This document shows positions 1 to 10,198 of a stretch of 64,000 nucleotides of DNA, one piece after another. The notes beneath the pieces are model-generated. The model was not told the origin of the DNA and searched no databases. It saw only the letters and a list, made by a program, of their open reading frames with translations. Source of the stretch: Chitinilyticum piscinae (GTDB lineage: Bacteria; Pseudomonadota; Gammaproteobacteria; Burkholderiales; Chitinibacteraceae); contig NZ_JADFUA010000011.1 of assembly GCF_015223195.1 (NCBI RefSeq), positions 51,460-115,459 on the forward strand, written 5' to 3'. Position numbers and translations under genes: made by a program. Position 1 is the stretch's first letter. The number at the start of each line of letters is the position of its first letter.

Positions 1-692
1 CGGGCGTAAGCCTCGATCTTCGCCAGCGCATCCGCTAGTGCATGCGGGTCACCACTGATGCGGGCTCCTCCGGCGTCGGCTTCGAATTCGCGAGAGCGGG
101 AGATGGCCATCTGGATCAGGCTGGCAGCAATTGGAGCCAGCAGGGCGAGAGCGATACCGGCAATCGGGTTCACCGGCTGGCCATTTTCATCGCGGCCCCC
201 GAAAAACATGGCGAAGTTGGCCAATGCCGAAATTGCGCCGGCCATCGTGGCCGAGATGGTGGAAATCAGGATGTCACGGTGTTGTACGTGCGCCAATTCG
301 TGAGCCATTACCCCGCGGATTTCCCGCGGGGTGAGCAGGCGCAGAATCCCGGTGGTGGCAGCCACTGCAGCATGTTCCGGGTTGCGTCCGGTGGCAAAGG
401 CATTGGGCTGCGCTTCATCGATGATGTAAACCTTGGGCATGGGCAGGCCGGCTTTTTGCGCCAGCTCGGCGATCATGCCGTAAAACTCTGGGGCGCTGTG
501 GGCATCAATCTGGCGTGCGTTATACATGCGCAGCACCATCTTGTCGGAGTTCCAGTAGGCAAAGACATTCATCCCTCCGGCAAACAGCAGCGCCAGCAGC
601 ATGCCGGCCTGACCGCCGACCATGCCGCCGATCAGTACAAACAGCGCCGTGATGGCGGCCATCAGTAGCGCGGTTTTCATCAGATTGAACAT
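1..692 (-). CDS. htpX: HtpX-type membrane zinc metalloprotease (C-terminus cut by window edge)
   Basis: HtpX is an inner-membrane M48 metalloprotease that helps degrade misfolded membrane proteins. The reading frame starts at the ATG complementary to 690-692, preceded by a GGAG ribosome site, and runs off the left edge after about 230 codons. The N-terminus ([13 protein letters not shown]) is followed by two hydrophobic segments. The zinc motif HELAH lies at 288-302, and a downstream [13 protein letters not shown] stretch supplies the third zinc ligand typical of the family. It follows def and fmt on the same strand with 82 bases of spacing, so it may be the third gene of that operon. Family assignment is firm; only the C-terminal end is missing. 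Confidence 0.95.
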   Translation of the reverse strand, partial: MFNLMKTALLMAAITALFVLIGGMVGGQAGMLLALLFAGGMNVFAYWNSDKMVLRMYNARQIDAHSAPEFYGMIAELAQKAGLPMPKVYIIDEAQPNAFATGRNPEHAAVAATTGILRLLTPREIRGVMAHELAHVQHRDILISTISATMAGAISALANFAMFFGGRDENGQPVNPIAGIALALLAPIAASLIQMAISRSREFEADAGGARISGDPHALADALAKIEAYA

Positions 693-774
693 GAGTGTCT
701 CCTCGCGGGTAATCGAATCAGTGCTTTAGATGATGTTTGGCTGGAAAAGATTCAATTACCCACTAGCGGCAAAA

Positions 775-1698
775 TTACCCGAGTTTGCTGCCGATCTGCA
801 GGGGGAGACCGGACAAAAAGGCTGCCGCATTCACCCGCTTGCTCCCGGCGCGCTGGAGTTCGGTTATGCGGATGGCACCTTCGCCGCACGCGATAACAAT
901 ACCCTCCTTGCCGGCCGAGAGTACCTCGCCAGGAGTGCCTGATCCGGGGAGTGGCTCACCCTTCCAGATCTTGATGACTTCGTCCGCATAACGGGTCTGA
1001 GCTGATGGAAAGGGGTTGAAGGCTCGGATCATCCGATCCAGTTCGCAAGAGGAGCGTTGCCAGTCAATGGTCGCTTCGTCCTTGCGAAGCTTTTCGGCGT
1101 AGGTAACCCCGGACTCGGGTTGCTTCTGACGTGCCGCTTGTAGGTTCGGCAGGTTGGCGAGTGCCGCAACAATAGCGGCTGCACCTTGTTCGGCCAGTTT
1201 GTCATGCAGACTGGTGGCGGTGTCGTCCGCACTGATCGTTGTGCTATGGATCGAGAGCATGTCACCGGTGTCCAGTCCCGCATCCATTTGCATGATAGTG
1301 ATGCCGGTTTGGGGGTCGCCGGCCAGAATGGCGCGCTGGATTGGTGCAGCCCCCCGCCAGCGCGGCAAGAGTGATGCATGGATATTCAGGCAGCCCAGCT
1401 TGGGTATATCCAGCACCGTTTGCGGCAGGATTATCCCATAAGCCGCGACCACCATAACGTCGCAATCCAGTGCGGCTAGGGGAGCCTGCTGCTCCGGGGT
1501 GCGCAATTTTTCCGGCTGATAGACCGGCAGACCCAACTGCTCCGCGCGCAGCTTCACCGCCGAAGGGGTGAGCTTCATGCCGCGGCCCGAGGGGCGATCC
1601 GGCTGGGTGAGTACCAGCGGGATTTCGTGTCCGGCTGTGTGAATGGCGGATAGTGCGCTTGCCGCAAAGTCCGGCGTGCCGGCAAAAACAACCTTCAT
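775..1698 (-). CDS. fmt: Methionyl-tRNA formyltransferase
   Basis: Transfers a formyl group from 10-formyltetrahydrofolate to methionyl-tRNA(fMet) for translation initiation, in the cytoplasm. The 307-residue length is normal. It opens with MKVVFAGTPDFAASAL, the family N-terminus. It contains NIHASLLPRWRGAAP, which holds the catalytic Asn and His and the folate-binding loop, and MDAGLDTGDML with the catalytic Asp. The C-terminal OB-fold region is present. It lies 65 bases downstream of def on the same strand, the usual def-fmt pairing, because the deformylase removes the group that Fmt adds. Confidence 0.97.
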   Translation of the reverse strand: MKVVFAGTPDFAASALSAIHTAGHEIPLVLTQPDRPSGRGMKLTPSAVKLRAEQLGLPVYQPEKLRTPEQQAPLAALDCDVMVVAAYGIILPQTVLDIPKLGCLNIHASLLPRWRGAAPIQRAILAGDPQTGITIMQMDAGLDTGDMLSIHSTTISADDTATSLHDKLAEQGAAAIVAALANLPNLQAARQKQPESGVTYAEKLRKDEATIDWQRSSCELDRMIRAFNPFPSAQTRYADEVIKIWKGEPLPGSGTPGEVLSAGKEGIVIACGEGAIRITELQRAGSKRVNAAAFLSGLPLQIGSKLG

Positions 1699-1763
1699 GG
1701 TGTATGGGCCTGTCTAGTCTGTCTTTTTTGGTGTCGGGCGTGATACGGTAGTATGTATTCCAA

Positions 1764-2267
1764 TTACAGCGTCTTGCGCTGGTTTTTTTTCAGCTTCTGG
1801 ACGATGCGATTGAGCTTCAGGCGGGACAGCTTTTCAACGAATACCTTGCCATCCAGGTGGTCGATTTCATGCTGGATGCAGATGGCCAGCAAGCCGTCTG
1901 CTTCGAGTTCATAGGGCTTGCCATGCCGGTCCAGTGCGCGGACCTTGACGCGTTCGGCCCGCTTTACTTCTTCATAGATGCCTGGAACCGAGAGACAGCC
2001 TTCTTCGTAGGTCGTTTCGCCATCCTTTTCCAGAAACTCGGGATTGATCAGAACCTGCAATTGATCCTTGGTCTCGGAAAGGTCGATGACAATCAGGCGG
2101 CGGTGTACGTTGACCTGAGTGGCGGCCAGTCCGATGCCGGGCGCTTCGTACATTGTTTCGGCCATGTCATCAATTAGTCGTTGCAGGGTGTCATCGAATA
2201 CCTCGACCGGTTTGGCGACGGTATGCAGGCGTTCGTCCGGGTAGTGCAAAATGTTCAAGAGGGCCAT
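1764..2267 (-). CDS. def: Peptide deformylase
   Basis: Removes the N-formyl group from nascent proteins using an active-site metal. All three family motifs are visible in order: [13 protein letters not shown] (metal-ligand Cys) and QHEIDHLDG (two metal-ligand His and the catalytic Glu). At 167 residues it is a normal class-I deformylase. It is the first gene of the def-fmt(-htpX) operon and diverges from the LysM gene at 2430, so the 160 bases between them should hold promoters for both directions. Confidence 0.97.
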   Translation of the reverse strand: MALLNILHYPDERLHTVAKPVEVFDDTLQRLIDDMAETMYEAPGIGLAATQVNVHRRLIVIDLSETKDQLQVLINPEFLEKDGETTYEEGCLSVPGIYEEVKRAERVKVRALDRHGKPYELEADGLLAICIQHEIDHLDGKVFVEKLSRLKLNRIVQKLKKNQRKTL

Positions 2268-2429
2268 ATTTTCTTGCGGGCTAAAAAGTTTGTATGCAGA
2301 ATCAGTGAAATTGGCTGTTGCATTCAGGTTGCTGTTTGCGAGCTGAATGGGTGAGGCTATCGCAATTGTGGCCAGCTTGGTCTACCTTGTGGGGTAGTGA
2401 CTACGACTGGCTGAAAAAGGGCATGTTCG

Positions 2430-3491
2430 ATGATGCGTAAACAGATTATATCGCTTCTTTTGTCGCTTGGTTCCGTCGCCGTTGTGCACGCCGATACCTT
2501 GCAGCTGGCAAAGGATGCTCCTGACCGTTATGTCGTGGTCAAAGGAGATACTCTCTGGGATATTTCCGGTCGTTTTCTCAAGCAGCCTTGGCGCTGGCCG
2601 GAAATCTGGCAGATGAACAAGGCGGAAATCAAGAACCCGCACTGGATCTATCCAGGCGATGTGATTCTGCTGGAAAAATGTGATGGCAAACCCTGCCTGC
2701 GTCTGCTGAAGAATCAGAAGGCTTCCTCTGGAACCGCCAAGCTCTCGCCCAAGGCGCGCATCGAGCAACTCAATGGCATGGCCATCCCCAGTATTCCTGC
2801 TGCGGCCATTGATCCTTTCCTCGACAAGCCACTGCTGATGACCGAGGCTGAGTACCAGTCTGCTCCACGTGTGGGTGCTGGCCCTGATAATCGCGTGATC
2901 TTCGGTGAAGGCGACATGATCTACGCGGTCGACATGCCTACGGCGCAGCAGGGTGAGGTTTTCCAGCTGTTCCTTAAGCGTAACACCGTACTGGATCCGG
3001 ACAATAAAGAGAAAAAGATCGGTGTCGAGACCCATTATCTTGGCGACGCGGTAGTGACGAAGGAAGGCGAGGTGACCGTGCTGCGAGTCAGCCGTTCCGT
3101 GCGTGAAATTCCCCCTGGGGCGCGTCTGGTCAAGGCACCAGAAAAGCCTTTCGTCAATTATGTTCCTCATCTGCCGTTGCAGCCGATTGACTCCAAGGTT
3201 CTGGCGTCCTACGGTGGCGAGCGCTATGTGGGTTCCTTGTCGACTGTGGTACTGAATCGTGGCGAAAATGACGGCATTGATCTGGGAACCGTATTGTTTG
3301 CCTACAAGCCCGGAAAACTGATCAAGAAAGAAAGCAAGGATGAGGCGGATCGGCTTACCCCGCCACTGCGTAATGGCAGCGTCTTTGTCTATCGTGTTTT
3401 CCCGACGATTTCCTACGGCTTGGTGATGGATAGTACTGATGCCGTAACTTATGGAGATGTGGTCAAAGGCGAGCCTACAACCGCCGAATAA
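2430..3491 (+). CDS. Secreted LysM-domain protein upstream of dprA
   Basis: A 353-residue exported protein. A signal peptide (about residues 1-22, ending VVHA) is followed by a LysM peptidoglycan-binding domain (about residues 33-80) with the usual YVVVKGDTLWDIS start and IYPGDVILL end. The remaining 270 residues have no motif I recognise. Genes of this form commonly sit directly upstream of dprA in betaproteobacteria. It probably binds cell-wall peptidoglycan in the periplasm; an enzymatic role cannot be read from the sequence. ATG codons at 2430 and 2433 are both possible starts. It ends 5 bases before the proposed dprA start, implying co-transcription. Confidence 0.85.
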   Translation: MMRKQIISLLLSLGSVAVVHADTLQLAKDAPDRYVVVKGDTLWDISGRFLKQPWRWPEIWQMNKAEIKNPHWIYPGDVILLEKCDGKPCLRLLKNQKASSGTAKLSPKARIEQLNGMAIPSIPAAAIDPFLDKPLLMTEAEYQSAPRVGAGPDNRVIFGEGDMIYAVDMPTAQQGEVFQLFLKRNTVLDPDNKEKKIGVETHYLGDAVVTKEGEVTVLRVSRSVREIPPGARLVKAPEKPFVNYVPHLPLQPIDSKVLASYGGERYVGSLSTVVLNRGENDGIDLGTVLFAYKPGKLIKKESKDEADRLTPPLRNGSVFVYRVFPTISYGLVMDSTDAVTYGDVVKGEPTTAE

Positions 3492-3496
3492 TCGGT

Positions 3497-4606
3497 TTGC
3501 TGCCTCTCGCTGATCAGGACGCGTGGTTGCGGCTGGCGTTGACGCCAGGCCTCTCCACGCGTCGTCGTTTGCAGGTGCTGGAGCTGGCTGGCGCGCCTGA
3601 TGCGCTGCGCGAGCCGGATGTCTTGGCCCGTATTGCCGGCCTGCTCGGCGAGTCGTTGACGGGCAAATTGCATGAATGCATCACGGGGCCGTCCTGGCCG
3701 TTACTGGAACAGACCCTCTCCTGGCTGCAAATGCCCGGGCGTTCATTGCTGACTCTGGCAGATCCGGGATACCCGCGCGCGCTGCTGGATTTGCCTGACC
3801 CACCGGTCCTGTTGTACTGCCATGGTGACCCCTCGTTGTTGTTGCGACGTGGGCTGGCTGTGGTGGGAAGTCGTAATCCGACACCCCAAGGGGCCGATAA
3901 TGCGCGGATGTTTGCCGCTGAGCTGGCTCTCCACGGGCTGGTCATTGTCAGCGGCATGGCTTCCGGCATTGATGCGGCCGCACACCGAGGTGCGCTGGAG
4001 GTGTCTGGGGCAACCATCGGTATTGTCGGGACGGGGCTTGACCGGGTTTATCCGGCGGCAAATCATGCCTTGGCGCAAGCGATTGCCGAGCAGGGCTTGC
4101 TGTTGTCCGAGTTCCCTTTAGGGATGCCGCCTCGTGCCGAGAACTTTCCCCAGCGCAACCGCTTGATTGCTGCACAGGGCGCTGGGTGTCTGGTGGTTGA
4201 GGCTGCGCTAGGAAGCGGCTCCCTGATTACTGCCCGGCAAGCTGCCGATGTGGGTAGAGAAGTCTATGCCATTCCGGGCTCGATTCATTCCCCGCTGGCC
4301 AAAGGGTGTCATTGGCTCATCCGGCAGGGGGCCAAGCTGGTTGATGATGTGAATGATGTGCTGGATGAATTGCCTGGCACCATGATGCCGGTCCTGGACG
4401 GGGTCTTAACACCCTCGCCGCGAGCACCTGACGACGGGGGCGTGCTAGCTGCGGTGGGGTGGGATCCGGTCGATCTGGATACGCTGGTTCTCCGGACGGG
4501 CTTGACTCATGGCGAACTGTGCGAGATTCTGCTTGGCTTGGAATTGCAAGGCGCAGTTCTGCTATTGCCGGGGGCGCGCTATCAGCGCGCCGGAAATCCG
4601 AAATAA
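3497..4606 (+). CDS. dprA: DNA processing protein DprA (Smf)
   Basis: DprA binds incoming single-stranded DNA and loads RecA during natural transformation. The Rossmann-like core is clear: YPRALLDLPDPPVLLY, then VVGSRNPTPQGADNA and SGMASGIDAAAHRGAL, then AENFPQRNRLIAA and GSGSLITARQAADVGREVYAIPG. A C-terminal winged-helix (DML1-like) domain covers roughly the last 60 residues. The 369-residue frame starts at a TTG (3497) with no obvious ribosome site, just after the LysM stop codon; translational coupling could explain this, or the start may differ. It is followed 12 bases later by smg, as is common in this group. Confidence 0.93.
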   Translation: MLPLADQDAWLRLALTPGLSTRRRLQVLELAGAPDALREPDVLARIAGLLGESLTGKLHECITGPSWPLLEQTLSWLQMPGRSLLTLADPGYPRALLDLPDPPVLLYCHGDPSLLLRRGLAVVGSRNPTPQGADNARMFAAELALHGLVIVSGMASGIDAAAHRGALEVSGATIGIVGTGLDRVYPAANHALAQAIAEQGLLLSEFPLGMPPRAENFPQRNRLIAAQGAGCLVVEAALGSGSLITARQAADVGREVYAIPGSIHSPLAKGCHWLIRQGAKLVDDVNDVLDELPGTMMPVLDGVLTPSPRAPDDGGVLAAVGWDPVDLDTLVLRTGLTHGELCEILLGLELQGAVLLLPGARYQRAGNPK

Positions 4607-4618
4607 TGAAGAGATTGA

Positions 4619-5074
4619 ATGCTGGAAGTACTCGCGTATCTGTTTGAAGAGCTGTATGGCACCGAATATCCCGACACAGCACAACTGGCACGCAAGCTTG
4701 ATGTTGCCGGTTTTGCCGATGAAGATATTCGTGAGGCATTGCAATGGATGGAAGAGTCGAAATCGCTCGGGTGTGATCAGCTCTGGTCTGAGTCGGCCCG
4801 TTCGGCTGGTGTGCGGGTGCTGCATCCGCAAGAGCTGGAGCGCATGAGTGTCGAGGCGGTCAGTCTGCTGTATGCACTGATCCAGAGTGGCGTTCTGGAT
4901 GCTATTGAACGCGAACAGCTGCTGGAGCGGGTCATGCGGGAGCCTGATGGTGAGGTATCGCTGGAACGAATGCAGCTGCTGGTACTGATGCTGGTCTGGC
5001 GCAAGCAGGATCAGCTGTCTAATCTATGGGTCGAAGAGATCCTGTTTGGCCGTGAAGATGCCACCTTGCACTGA
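4619..5074 (+). CDS. smg: Smg family protein (DUF494)
   Basis: A 151-residue cytoplasmic protein of the Smg/DUF494 family, recognised from its opening MLEVLAYLFEELY and from its position between dprA and topA, which is conserved in beta- and gammaproteobacteria. Its biochemical role is not established. It is acidic and probably helical, with no catalytic motif visible. It is probably co-transcribed with dprA (12-base gap) and possibly topA (45-base gap). Confidence 0.9.
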   Translation: MLEVLAYLFEELYGTEYPDTAQLARKLDVAGFADEDIREALQWMEESKSLGCDQLWSESARSAGVRVLHPQELERMSVEAVSLLYALIQSGVLDAIEREQLLERVMREPDGEVSLERMQLLVLMLVWRKQDQLSNLWVEEILFGREDATLH

Positions 5075-5119
5075 TGGCTCTGTACGACCAATCCTTAACC
5101 TTAATGTGAGCCGGGAACA

Positions 5120-7402
5120 ATGCCCGACAATCTACTGATCGTCGAATCGCCCTCAAAGGCGAAAACTCTCCAGAAATACCTCGGCAAGGATTTTCAGATT
5201 CTTGCTTCGTATGGTCACGTACGCGGACTGGTGCGTAAGGATGGGTCGGTCGACACTGAAAACGACTTCAAGATGAAATACCAGGTCATCGAGAAGAACA
5301 AGAAACATGTTGACGCGATCTGTGCCGCAGTTAAGGAAGTCAGCCATGTCTATCTGGCGACTGACCCGGACCGTGAAGGCGAGGCCATTTCCTGGCATAT
5401 CATGGAAATTCTGCGCGGCAAGAAGCTGGTCAGTGCGGAAAAAACCTTCAAGCGAGTCGTTTTTCACGAGATTACCGAGGCCGCCGTCAAAGCCGCGGTT
5501 GCCAATCCGCGTGACATCGATAGCGATTTGGTGAATGCCCAACAGGCGCGCAGTGCGTTGGATTATCTGGTTGGCTTCAATCTGTCGCCGCTGCTGTGGC
5601 GCAAGGTCCGTACCGGGCTGTCAGCTGGCCGGGTACAAAGCCCGGCTCTGCGCTTGATCTGCGAGCGTGAAAACGAGATCCGTGCCTTTGTTTCCCAAGA
5701 ATACTGGACCCTGCATCTGGACACCCACAAGGGCCGGCAGAAATTCGGTGCACGTCTCTCGCACTGGCAAGGCAGCAAGCTGGAGCAGTTCGATATTCCC
5801 AACGAGGCTCGCCAACAGGAAATTCTGGCAGGTCTAAGTGGGCAGACTGCACGGGTCAGCAGCGTCGAAAAACGCAAAAAGTCACGCAGTGCCGCGGCTC
5901 CGTTCACCACCTCCACGCTGCAACAGGAAGCGGTACGCAAGCTCGGGATGACGACAGATCGCACCATGCGCACTGCCCAGCAGCTTTATGAGGGTATCGA
6001 TGTCGGCGGCGGTACCGTTGGTCTGATCACCTACATGCGTACTGACTCGGTAGCGCTGGCCAATGAGGCTGTGCTGGAGATCCGGGACTATATCGGCCAG
6101 CACTTCGAGAAGGATTACCTGCCCAAAGAACCGGTGGCCTTCAAGAACAAGGCGAAAAACGCCCAAGAGGCTCACGAGGCGATTCGTCCGACCTCGATTT
6201 TCCGAACCCCCGATTCGGTCAAGGCATTTCTGTCGCCAGAGCAGTTCAAGCTCTACCAGATGATCTGGAAGCGTACGCTTGCCTGCCAGATGGCTGCTGC
6301 CAAATTCGATACCGTTGGCGTGGATATCATTGTCGGACAAGGCATTTTCCGTGCATCCGGTCAGACCCTTGTGTTCCCGGGGTTTATCGCGGTGTATCAG
6401 GAAGACACCGATGATGTTGAAGATGAAGACGAGGCTCGCCTGCCCCCTCTGGAAGAAGGCGATGAGCTTCCGGTGGATCGTCTGTCCGGCGAGCAGCACT
6501 TTACCCAGCCACCTCCGCGTTACTCTGAAGCGTCGCTGGTGAAGGCGCTGGAAGAATTTGGAATCGGCCGTCCTTCCACGTATGCCTCGATCATTTCGAC
6601 ACTCAAGGATCGCGAATACGTCATTCTCGACAAGAAGCGTTTTACCCCGACTGATACCGGTGAGGTGGTGAACAAATTCCTGACCGAACATTTTACCCAA
6701 TACGTCGATTACAACTTTACTGCCAAGCTGGAAGATCGTCTTGATGAGGTGTCCACCGGCAAGCAGGAGTGGATTCCGGTTCTTGATGATTTCTGGAAGA
6801 AGTTCCACAAGCAGATCGAAGAAAAGCAGAGCTTGTCCCGCAAGGATGTGACGCACGAAGAAATCGACGAAGATTGTCCGAAGTGTGGCAAGAAGCTTGC
6901 GATCAAGCTTGGCAAGCGTGGCCGTTTCATCAGCTGTACCGGCTATCCGGAATGCACCTACACCCGTAATCTGGGCGAGGATGCCGAATCCGCACCGCTT
7001 GAGCCGGAAGTGGTTGAGGGGCGCACCTGTCCAAAGTGCGATTCGGCACTGCACATCAAGATGGGGCGCTATGGCAAATTCATCGGTTGCTCCGCTTATC
7101 CGAAGTGCAAGCACATCGAGCCCTTGGAAAAACCCAAGGACACCGGAGTAGAATGCCCTGAGTGCCACAAGGGGACGCTCATTGAGCGCAAGAGCCGATA
7201 CGGCAAGCTGTTCTACTCGTGCAATACCTATCCGGATTGCAAGTACGCAACCTGGAACCCGCCGATTGCCGAGCCCTGCCCCAAGTGCAACTGGCCGATC
7301 CTCACGCTTAAAACAACCAAGCGCCGTGGAACGGAAAAGGTCTGTCCGCAGAAGGAATGCGGGTACAGTGAGGTGGTGATCCCGCCTGAACCGAAGGCGT
7401 AA
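5120..7402 (+). CDS. topA: DNA topoisomerase I
   Basis: Type IA topoisomerase that relaxes negative supercoils. The TOPRIM domain opens the protein (LLIVESPSKAKTLQKYLG; acidic ATDPDREGEA near residue 80). The catalytic tyrosine is Y305 in YMRTDS. The C-terminal part carries four Cys4 zinc-finger units: three of the form CPKC...CxxYPxC, and a last one ending CPQKEC. At 760 residues it matches the short proteobacterial form seen in Neisseriales. The start at 5120 follows a GGGAACA stretch. It is the last gene of the dprA-smg-topA block. Confidence 0.97.
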   Translation: MPDNLLIVESPSKAKTLQKYLGKDFQILASYGHVRGLVRKDGSVDTENDFKMKYQVIEKNKKHVDAICAAVKEVSHVYLATDPDREGEAISWHIMEILRGKKLVSAEKTFKRVVFHEITEAAVKAAVANPRDIDSDLVNAQQARSALDYLVGFNLSPLLWRKVRTGLSAGRVQSPALRLICERENEIRAFVSQEYWTLHLDTHKGRQKFGARLSHWQGSKLEQFDIPNEARQQEILAGLSGQTARVSSVEKRKKSRSAAAPFTTSTLQQEAVRKLGMTTDRTMRTAQQLYEGIDVGGGTVGLITYMRTDSVALANEAVLEIRDYIGQHFEKDYLPKEPVAFKNKAKNAQEAHEAIRPTSIFRTPDSVKAFLSPEQFKLYQMIWKRTLACQMAAAKFDTVGVDIIVGQGIFRASGQTLVFPGFIAVYQEDTDDVEDEDEARLPPLEEGDELPVDRLSGEQHFTQPPPRYSEASLVKALEEFGIGRPSTYASIISTLKDREYVILDKKRFTPTDTGEVVNKFLTEHFTQYVDYNFTAKLEDRLDEVSTGKQEWIPVLDDFWKKFHKQIEEKQSLSRKDVTHEEIDEDCPKCGKKLAIKLGKRGRFISCTGYPECTYTRNLGEDAESAPLEPEVVEGRTCPKCDSALHIKMGRYGKFIGCSAYPKCKHIEPLEKPKDTGVECPECHKGTLIERKSRYGKLFYSCNTYPDCKYATWNPPIAEPCPKCNWPILTLKTTKRRGTEKVCPQKECGYSEVVIPPEPKA

Positions 7403-7422
7403 TCTGCGCCGGGAGATAAACG

Positions 7423-10047
7423 GTGTTGTCGCATTTGCTTGGTGGTGAAGGTGGAATCGATTTCGACCTCCGGCAGGAGGTCGCCACTTACCACACCTAT
7501 TTCAATGCGTTCGACAGCGTTGTGGCATCGCTGCTGGCAGCGGATGAGCCTGAAGCACTGGCGGAATCGGTGCATATCCTCGGCGACGCCTGTCGCAGCA
7601 GTCTCGCAGCGCTTTATCTCAACAGTACGGATGGAGAGCGGGCCCGGCTTACCTCGGCGTGGCGTGATCCTGCAAGTCGGGTGCCCCCGGTGTTACCCGA
7701 CGTATTTCTCGAGTTGCACTATCCCGTTTATCCGCTACTGGCCGATTCCATGGCTGTGGGTATGGTGCTGAGTAAATCCTTGCTCGAGCTGCCGCTTTCC
7801 GAGCAGATGCTACTTGCATTGGTCGGTGGGCGGCAACTGCTGTGCATCCCCTTGCTGGATCGGGGTGAACCCTTCGGTTTTTTGGCATTTGTGTTCGAAG
7901 AAGTCGAACCAACCCGCGATCCAGTCGAGTTGCGTCTCTTGTCAATGCTGGCGAACCACGTCGCCCAAGCACTGCTCAAGCGTAAGATGGAGCAGCAGGT
8001 CCGTGCCAGCCAGCACAGACTGCAGGCGCTGGCCGGCACCTTGCAGGACATGGTCTTCGAAATGGACGGCGATGGGGTGGTAGAGCGTGTCTGGTCGGTC
8101 CTTCCGGCGCTGCCTTCGGCTGGACAGTTGCTAGGACAGTCAATCCGGACCGCCTTGCCGCAAGAATTGGCCGTAGAGCTGGTACGCTTGCTTCCGGATG
8201 CCCTGAATGGCCGGCGCAGTGCCTCATTCAACTGCGCGCTGAATCTGCCTTCCGGCCCTTTGTATCTTTTGGTACGCCTGCAGCCGGTGGTCGCTGAAAG
8301 CGGTCGCTTGCATGCGGTGGTGCTCATCCAAGATGTCAGTACGCTGATGCAGGATGCGGCCAAGCGCAAGACCATGCTCGACACGCTCAATTTACTGGAA
8401 GAGGCCATTGTCGATTTGCTGCCGTCCGGGCACATGGTGGAGCTCACGCCCGCGTGGGCCAAGTTGCGCGGTATTGATCATGCGGCCCTGCTCGCCGCGC
8501 GAGGCGAGTGCATCCTGCAATGGATTCACCCTGAAGAACACGATCTGCTGCTGGGAACCCTGGCCAAGCTGCAGCGTACCGCGACGCCTGAGGCTATTCG
8601 TTTCCGCCTGCAGCAGAGCAACGGCAGCTGGTTGTGGGTTGAGGCTCGACTGATAGCACATCGCAACCCCTCCGGAGAGGTGACGTCGTTACGCGGTATC
8701 CTGCGGGATGTCACTGTTGCGCACCTGAACGAGCAACACATTACCCGGTTGGCGCTCTACGACAACCTGACCCATCTGCCAAATCGCCTGATGCTTGATG
8801 ACGCGCTGCATCAGGCCATTGACCGTGCCCGGCGTGATCAGCGCAAGGTGGCGCTGGGTTTCATCGACCTTGACCACTTTAAGCAGATCAACGACGCATT
8901 TGGTCATAAGGTCGGCGATGAATTACTGGTGAATGTTGCCCAGCGGCTGACTGCAGTCCTCGGCGAGGGGGCGATGCTGGCTCGCTGGGGGGGCGATGAA
9001 TTTATCGTGCTGATTCCCGATCAGGACGATATCAATGAAGTTCGCCAGCAGGCAGAGGCCTTGCGCATGGCAGCCCGTCAGGGGGTGAATATTGATGGTC
9101 TTGAAACCCGACCGACTATCTCGGCTGGCTTTGCCTTCTTCCCCGATAACGCGGAATCGGGCGAGGAATTGCTGTCGGCGGCGGATCACACCATGTATCA
9201 CGCCAAGCATGCAGGGCGGAACAATGTCTGTTTCTACAGCGATATTGTGCATCTGAAAGCTCTGGGGCGCGAACATGTCGCCATCCAGTCTCGATTGTCC
9301 GATGCAATTCGCAACGGTGCGCTGCAGGTGTATTACCAGCCGGTCATTCATGCGCGCAGCGGAGAGGTCATGGCCGTCGAGGCATTGGCTCGCTGGCAGG
9401 ACGACCAGAGCGGCTGGATCAGTCCGGAGCTCTTTATCCCGATGGCGGAAAAGGTCGGCCTGATCCAGGAGCTGTCCGAACTGGTGATACGCATCGCGCT
9501 CGAACGGTTGCGCTCATGGCGGGATGCGGGATTGAAGCAGCGGCTGATGATCAACATTTCGCGCAGCCAGCTGTTCTACCCGCGCTTTATTTCGCAACTG
9601 ATCGAGTGGCTCGATGAAAAGCGACTCTCACCGCAGGACATCATTCTGGAAATTACCGAGAGTGTGGCGCTGACCGACTATGCCCGCCAGCTCAAGCACC
9701 TCAAGCATCTGGTGATGGCAGGTTTCCAGCTGGCGATCGATGATTTCGGCACCGGATATTCCGCACTGTCACAGCTGCATGAAATGCCGGCTAATCTGCT
9801 CAAGGTTGACGTTTCCTTTGCCCAGCGTCTGCACACGGAAGAAGGTCGCCGCGTGATGCAGGCCATCGTCCAGCTTGGCCGCGGACTGGGTCTGCAGATT
9901 GTCGTCGAGGGCGTGGAAAATCTGGAAACAGCGCGCTTCCTGCAGGGGCTCGGAGTGGACTATCTGCAGGGGTTCCATTTCAGCGAGCCCGTGCCGGCCG
10001 GCGTCGTCGATCTGTATCTGCGTCTGGGGCTAGGGAACCGAACCTGA
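7423..10047 (+). CDS. GAF-PAS-GGDEF-EAL cyclic-di-GMP enzyme
   Basis: An 874-residue soluble protein with both synthesis and hydrolysis domains for cyclic-di-GMP. Order: GAF-like sensor (about 50-195), a less clear PAS-like region (about 205-310), PAS (about 325-435), GGDEF (motif intact at residues 523-527) and EAL (motif at 653-655, with DDFGTGYSALSQL and the LLKVD segment). No RxxD inhibitory site is visible before GGDEF. Both catalytic motifs are intact, so direction of activity cannot be decided from sequence; in many such proteins the GGDEF domain allosterically controls the EAL phosphodiesterase. No membrane segment is seen. Translation starts at GTG 7423 behind GGGAG, 20 bases after topA, possibly read through from it. 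Confidence 0.92.
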   Translation: MLSHLLGGEGGIDFDLRQEVATYHTYFNAFDSVVASLLAADEPEALAESVHILGDACRSSLAALYLNSTDGERARLTSAWRDPASRVPPVLPDVFLELHYPVYPLLADSMAVGMVLSKSLLELPLSEQMLLALVGGRQLLCIPLLDRGEPFGFLAFVFEEVEPTRDPVELRLLSMLANHVAQALLKRKMEQQVRASQHRLQALAGTLQDMVFEMDGDGVVERVWSVLPALPSAGQLLGQSIRTALPQELAVELVRLLPDALNGRRSASFNCALNLPSGPLYLLVRLQPVVAESGRLHAVVLIQDVSTLMQDAAKRKTMLDTLNLLEEAIVDLLPSGHMVELTPAWAKLRGIDHAALLAARGECILQWIHPEEHDLLLGTLAKLQRTATPEAIRFRLQQSNGSWLWVEARLIAHRNPSGEVTSLRGILRDVTVAHLNEQHITRLALYDNLTHLPNRLMLDDALHQAIDRARRDQRKVALGFIDLDHFKQINDAFGHKVGDELLVNVAQRLTAVLGEGAMLARWGGDEFIVLIPDQDDINEVRQQAEALRMAARQGVNIDGLETRPTISAGFAFFPDNAESGEELLSAADHTMYHAKHAGRNNVCFYSDIVHLKALGREHVAIQSRLSDAIRNGALQVYYQPVIHARSGEVMAVEALARWQDDQSGWISPELFIPMAEKVGLIQELSELVIRIALERLRSWRDAGLKQRLMINISRSQLFYPRFISQLIEWLDEKRLSPQDIILEITESVALTDYARQLKHLKHLVMAGFQLAIDDFGTGYSALSQLHEMPANLLKVDVSFAQRLHTEEGRRVMQAIVQLGRGLGLQIVVEGVENLETARFLQGLGVDYLQGFHFSEPVPAGVVDLYLRLGLGNRT

Positions 10048-10198
10048 TCCGTTTTTTGCGGGTATGTCCTTGTATTGCTTGCTTTGAATCGTTCTTGATC
10101 TTATACGTGGTGGTGTATGTAATGCGAGGCCATTACTGGCCGCAAGGTGGGCTAATGGGCTATGCTGCAGCCAGAGTCCCTGCAATGTGGCTGCACCC

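Noticed and set aside
5882..7168. A 428-codon minus-strand frame opposite topA
   Set aside because: Antisense shadow of topoisomerase I with no recognisable domain.
10048..10198. Possible cyclic-di-GMP riboswitch before the HD-GYP gene
   Set aside because: GC-rich pieces resemble a structured leader, but the conserved GEMM aptamer core could not be found.
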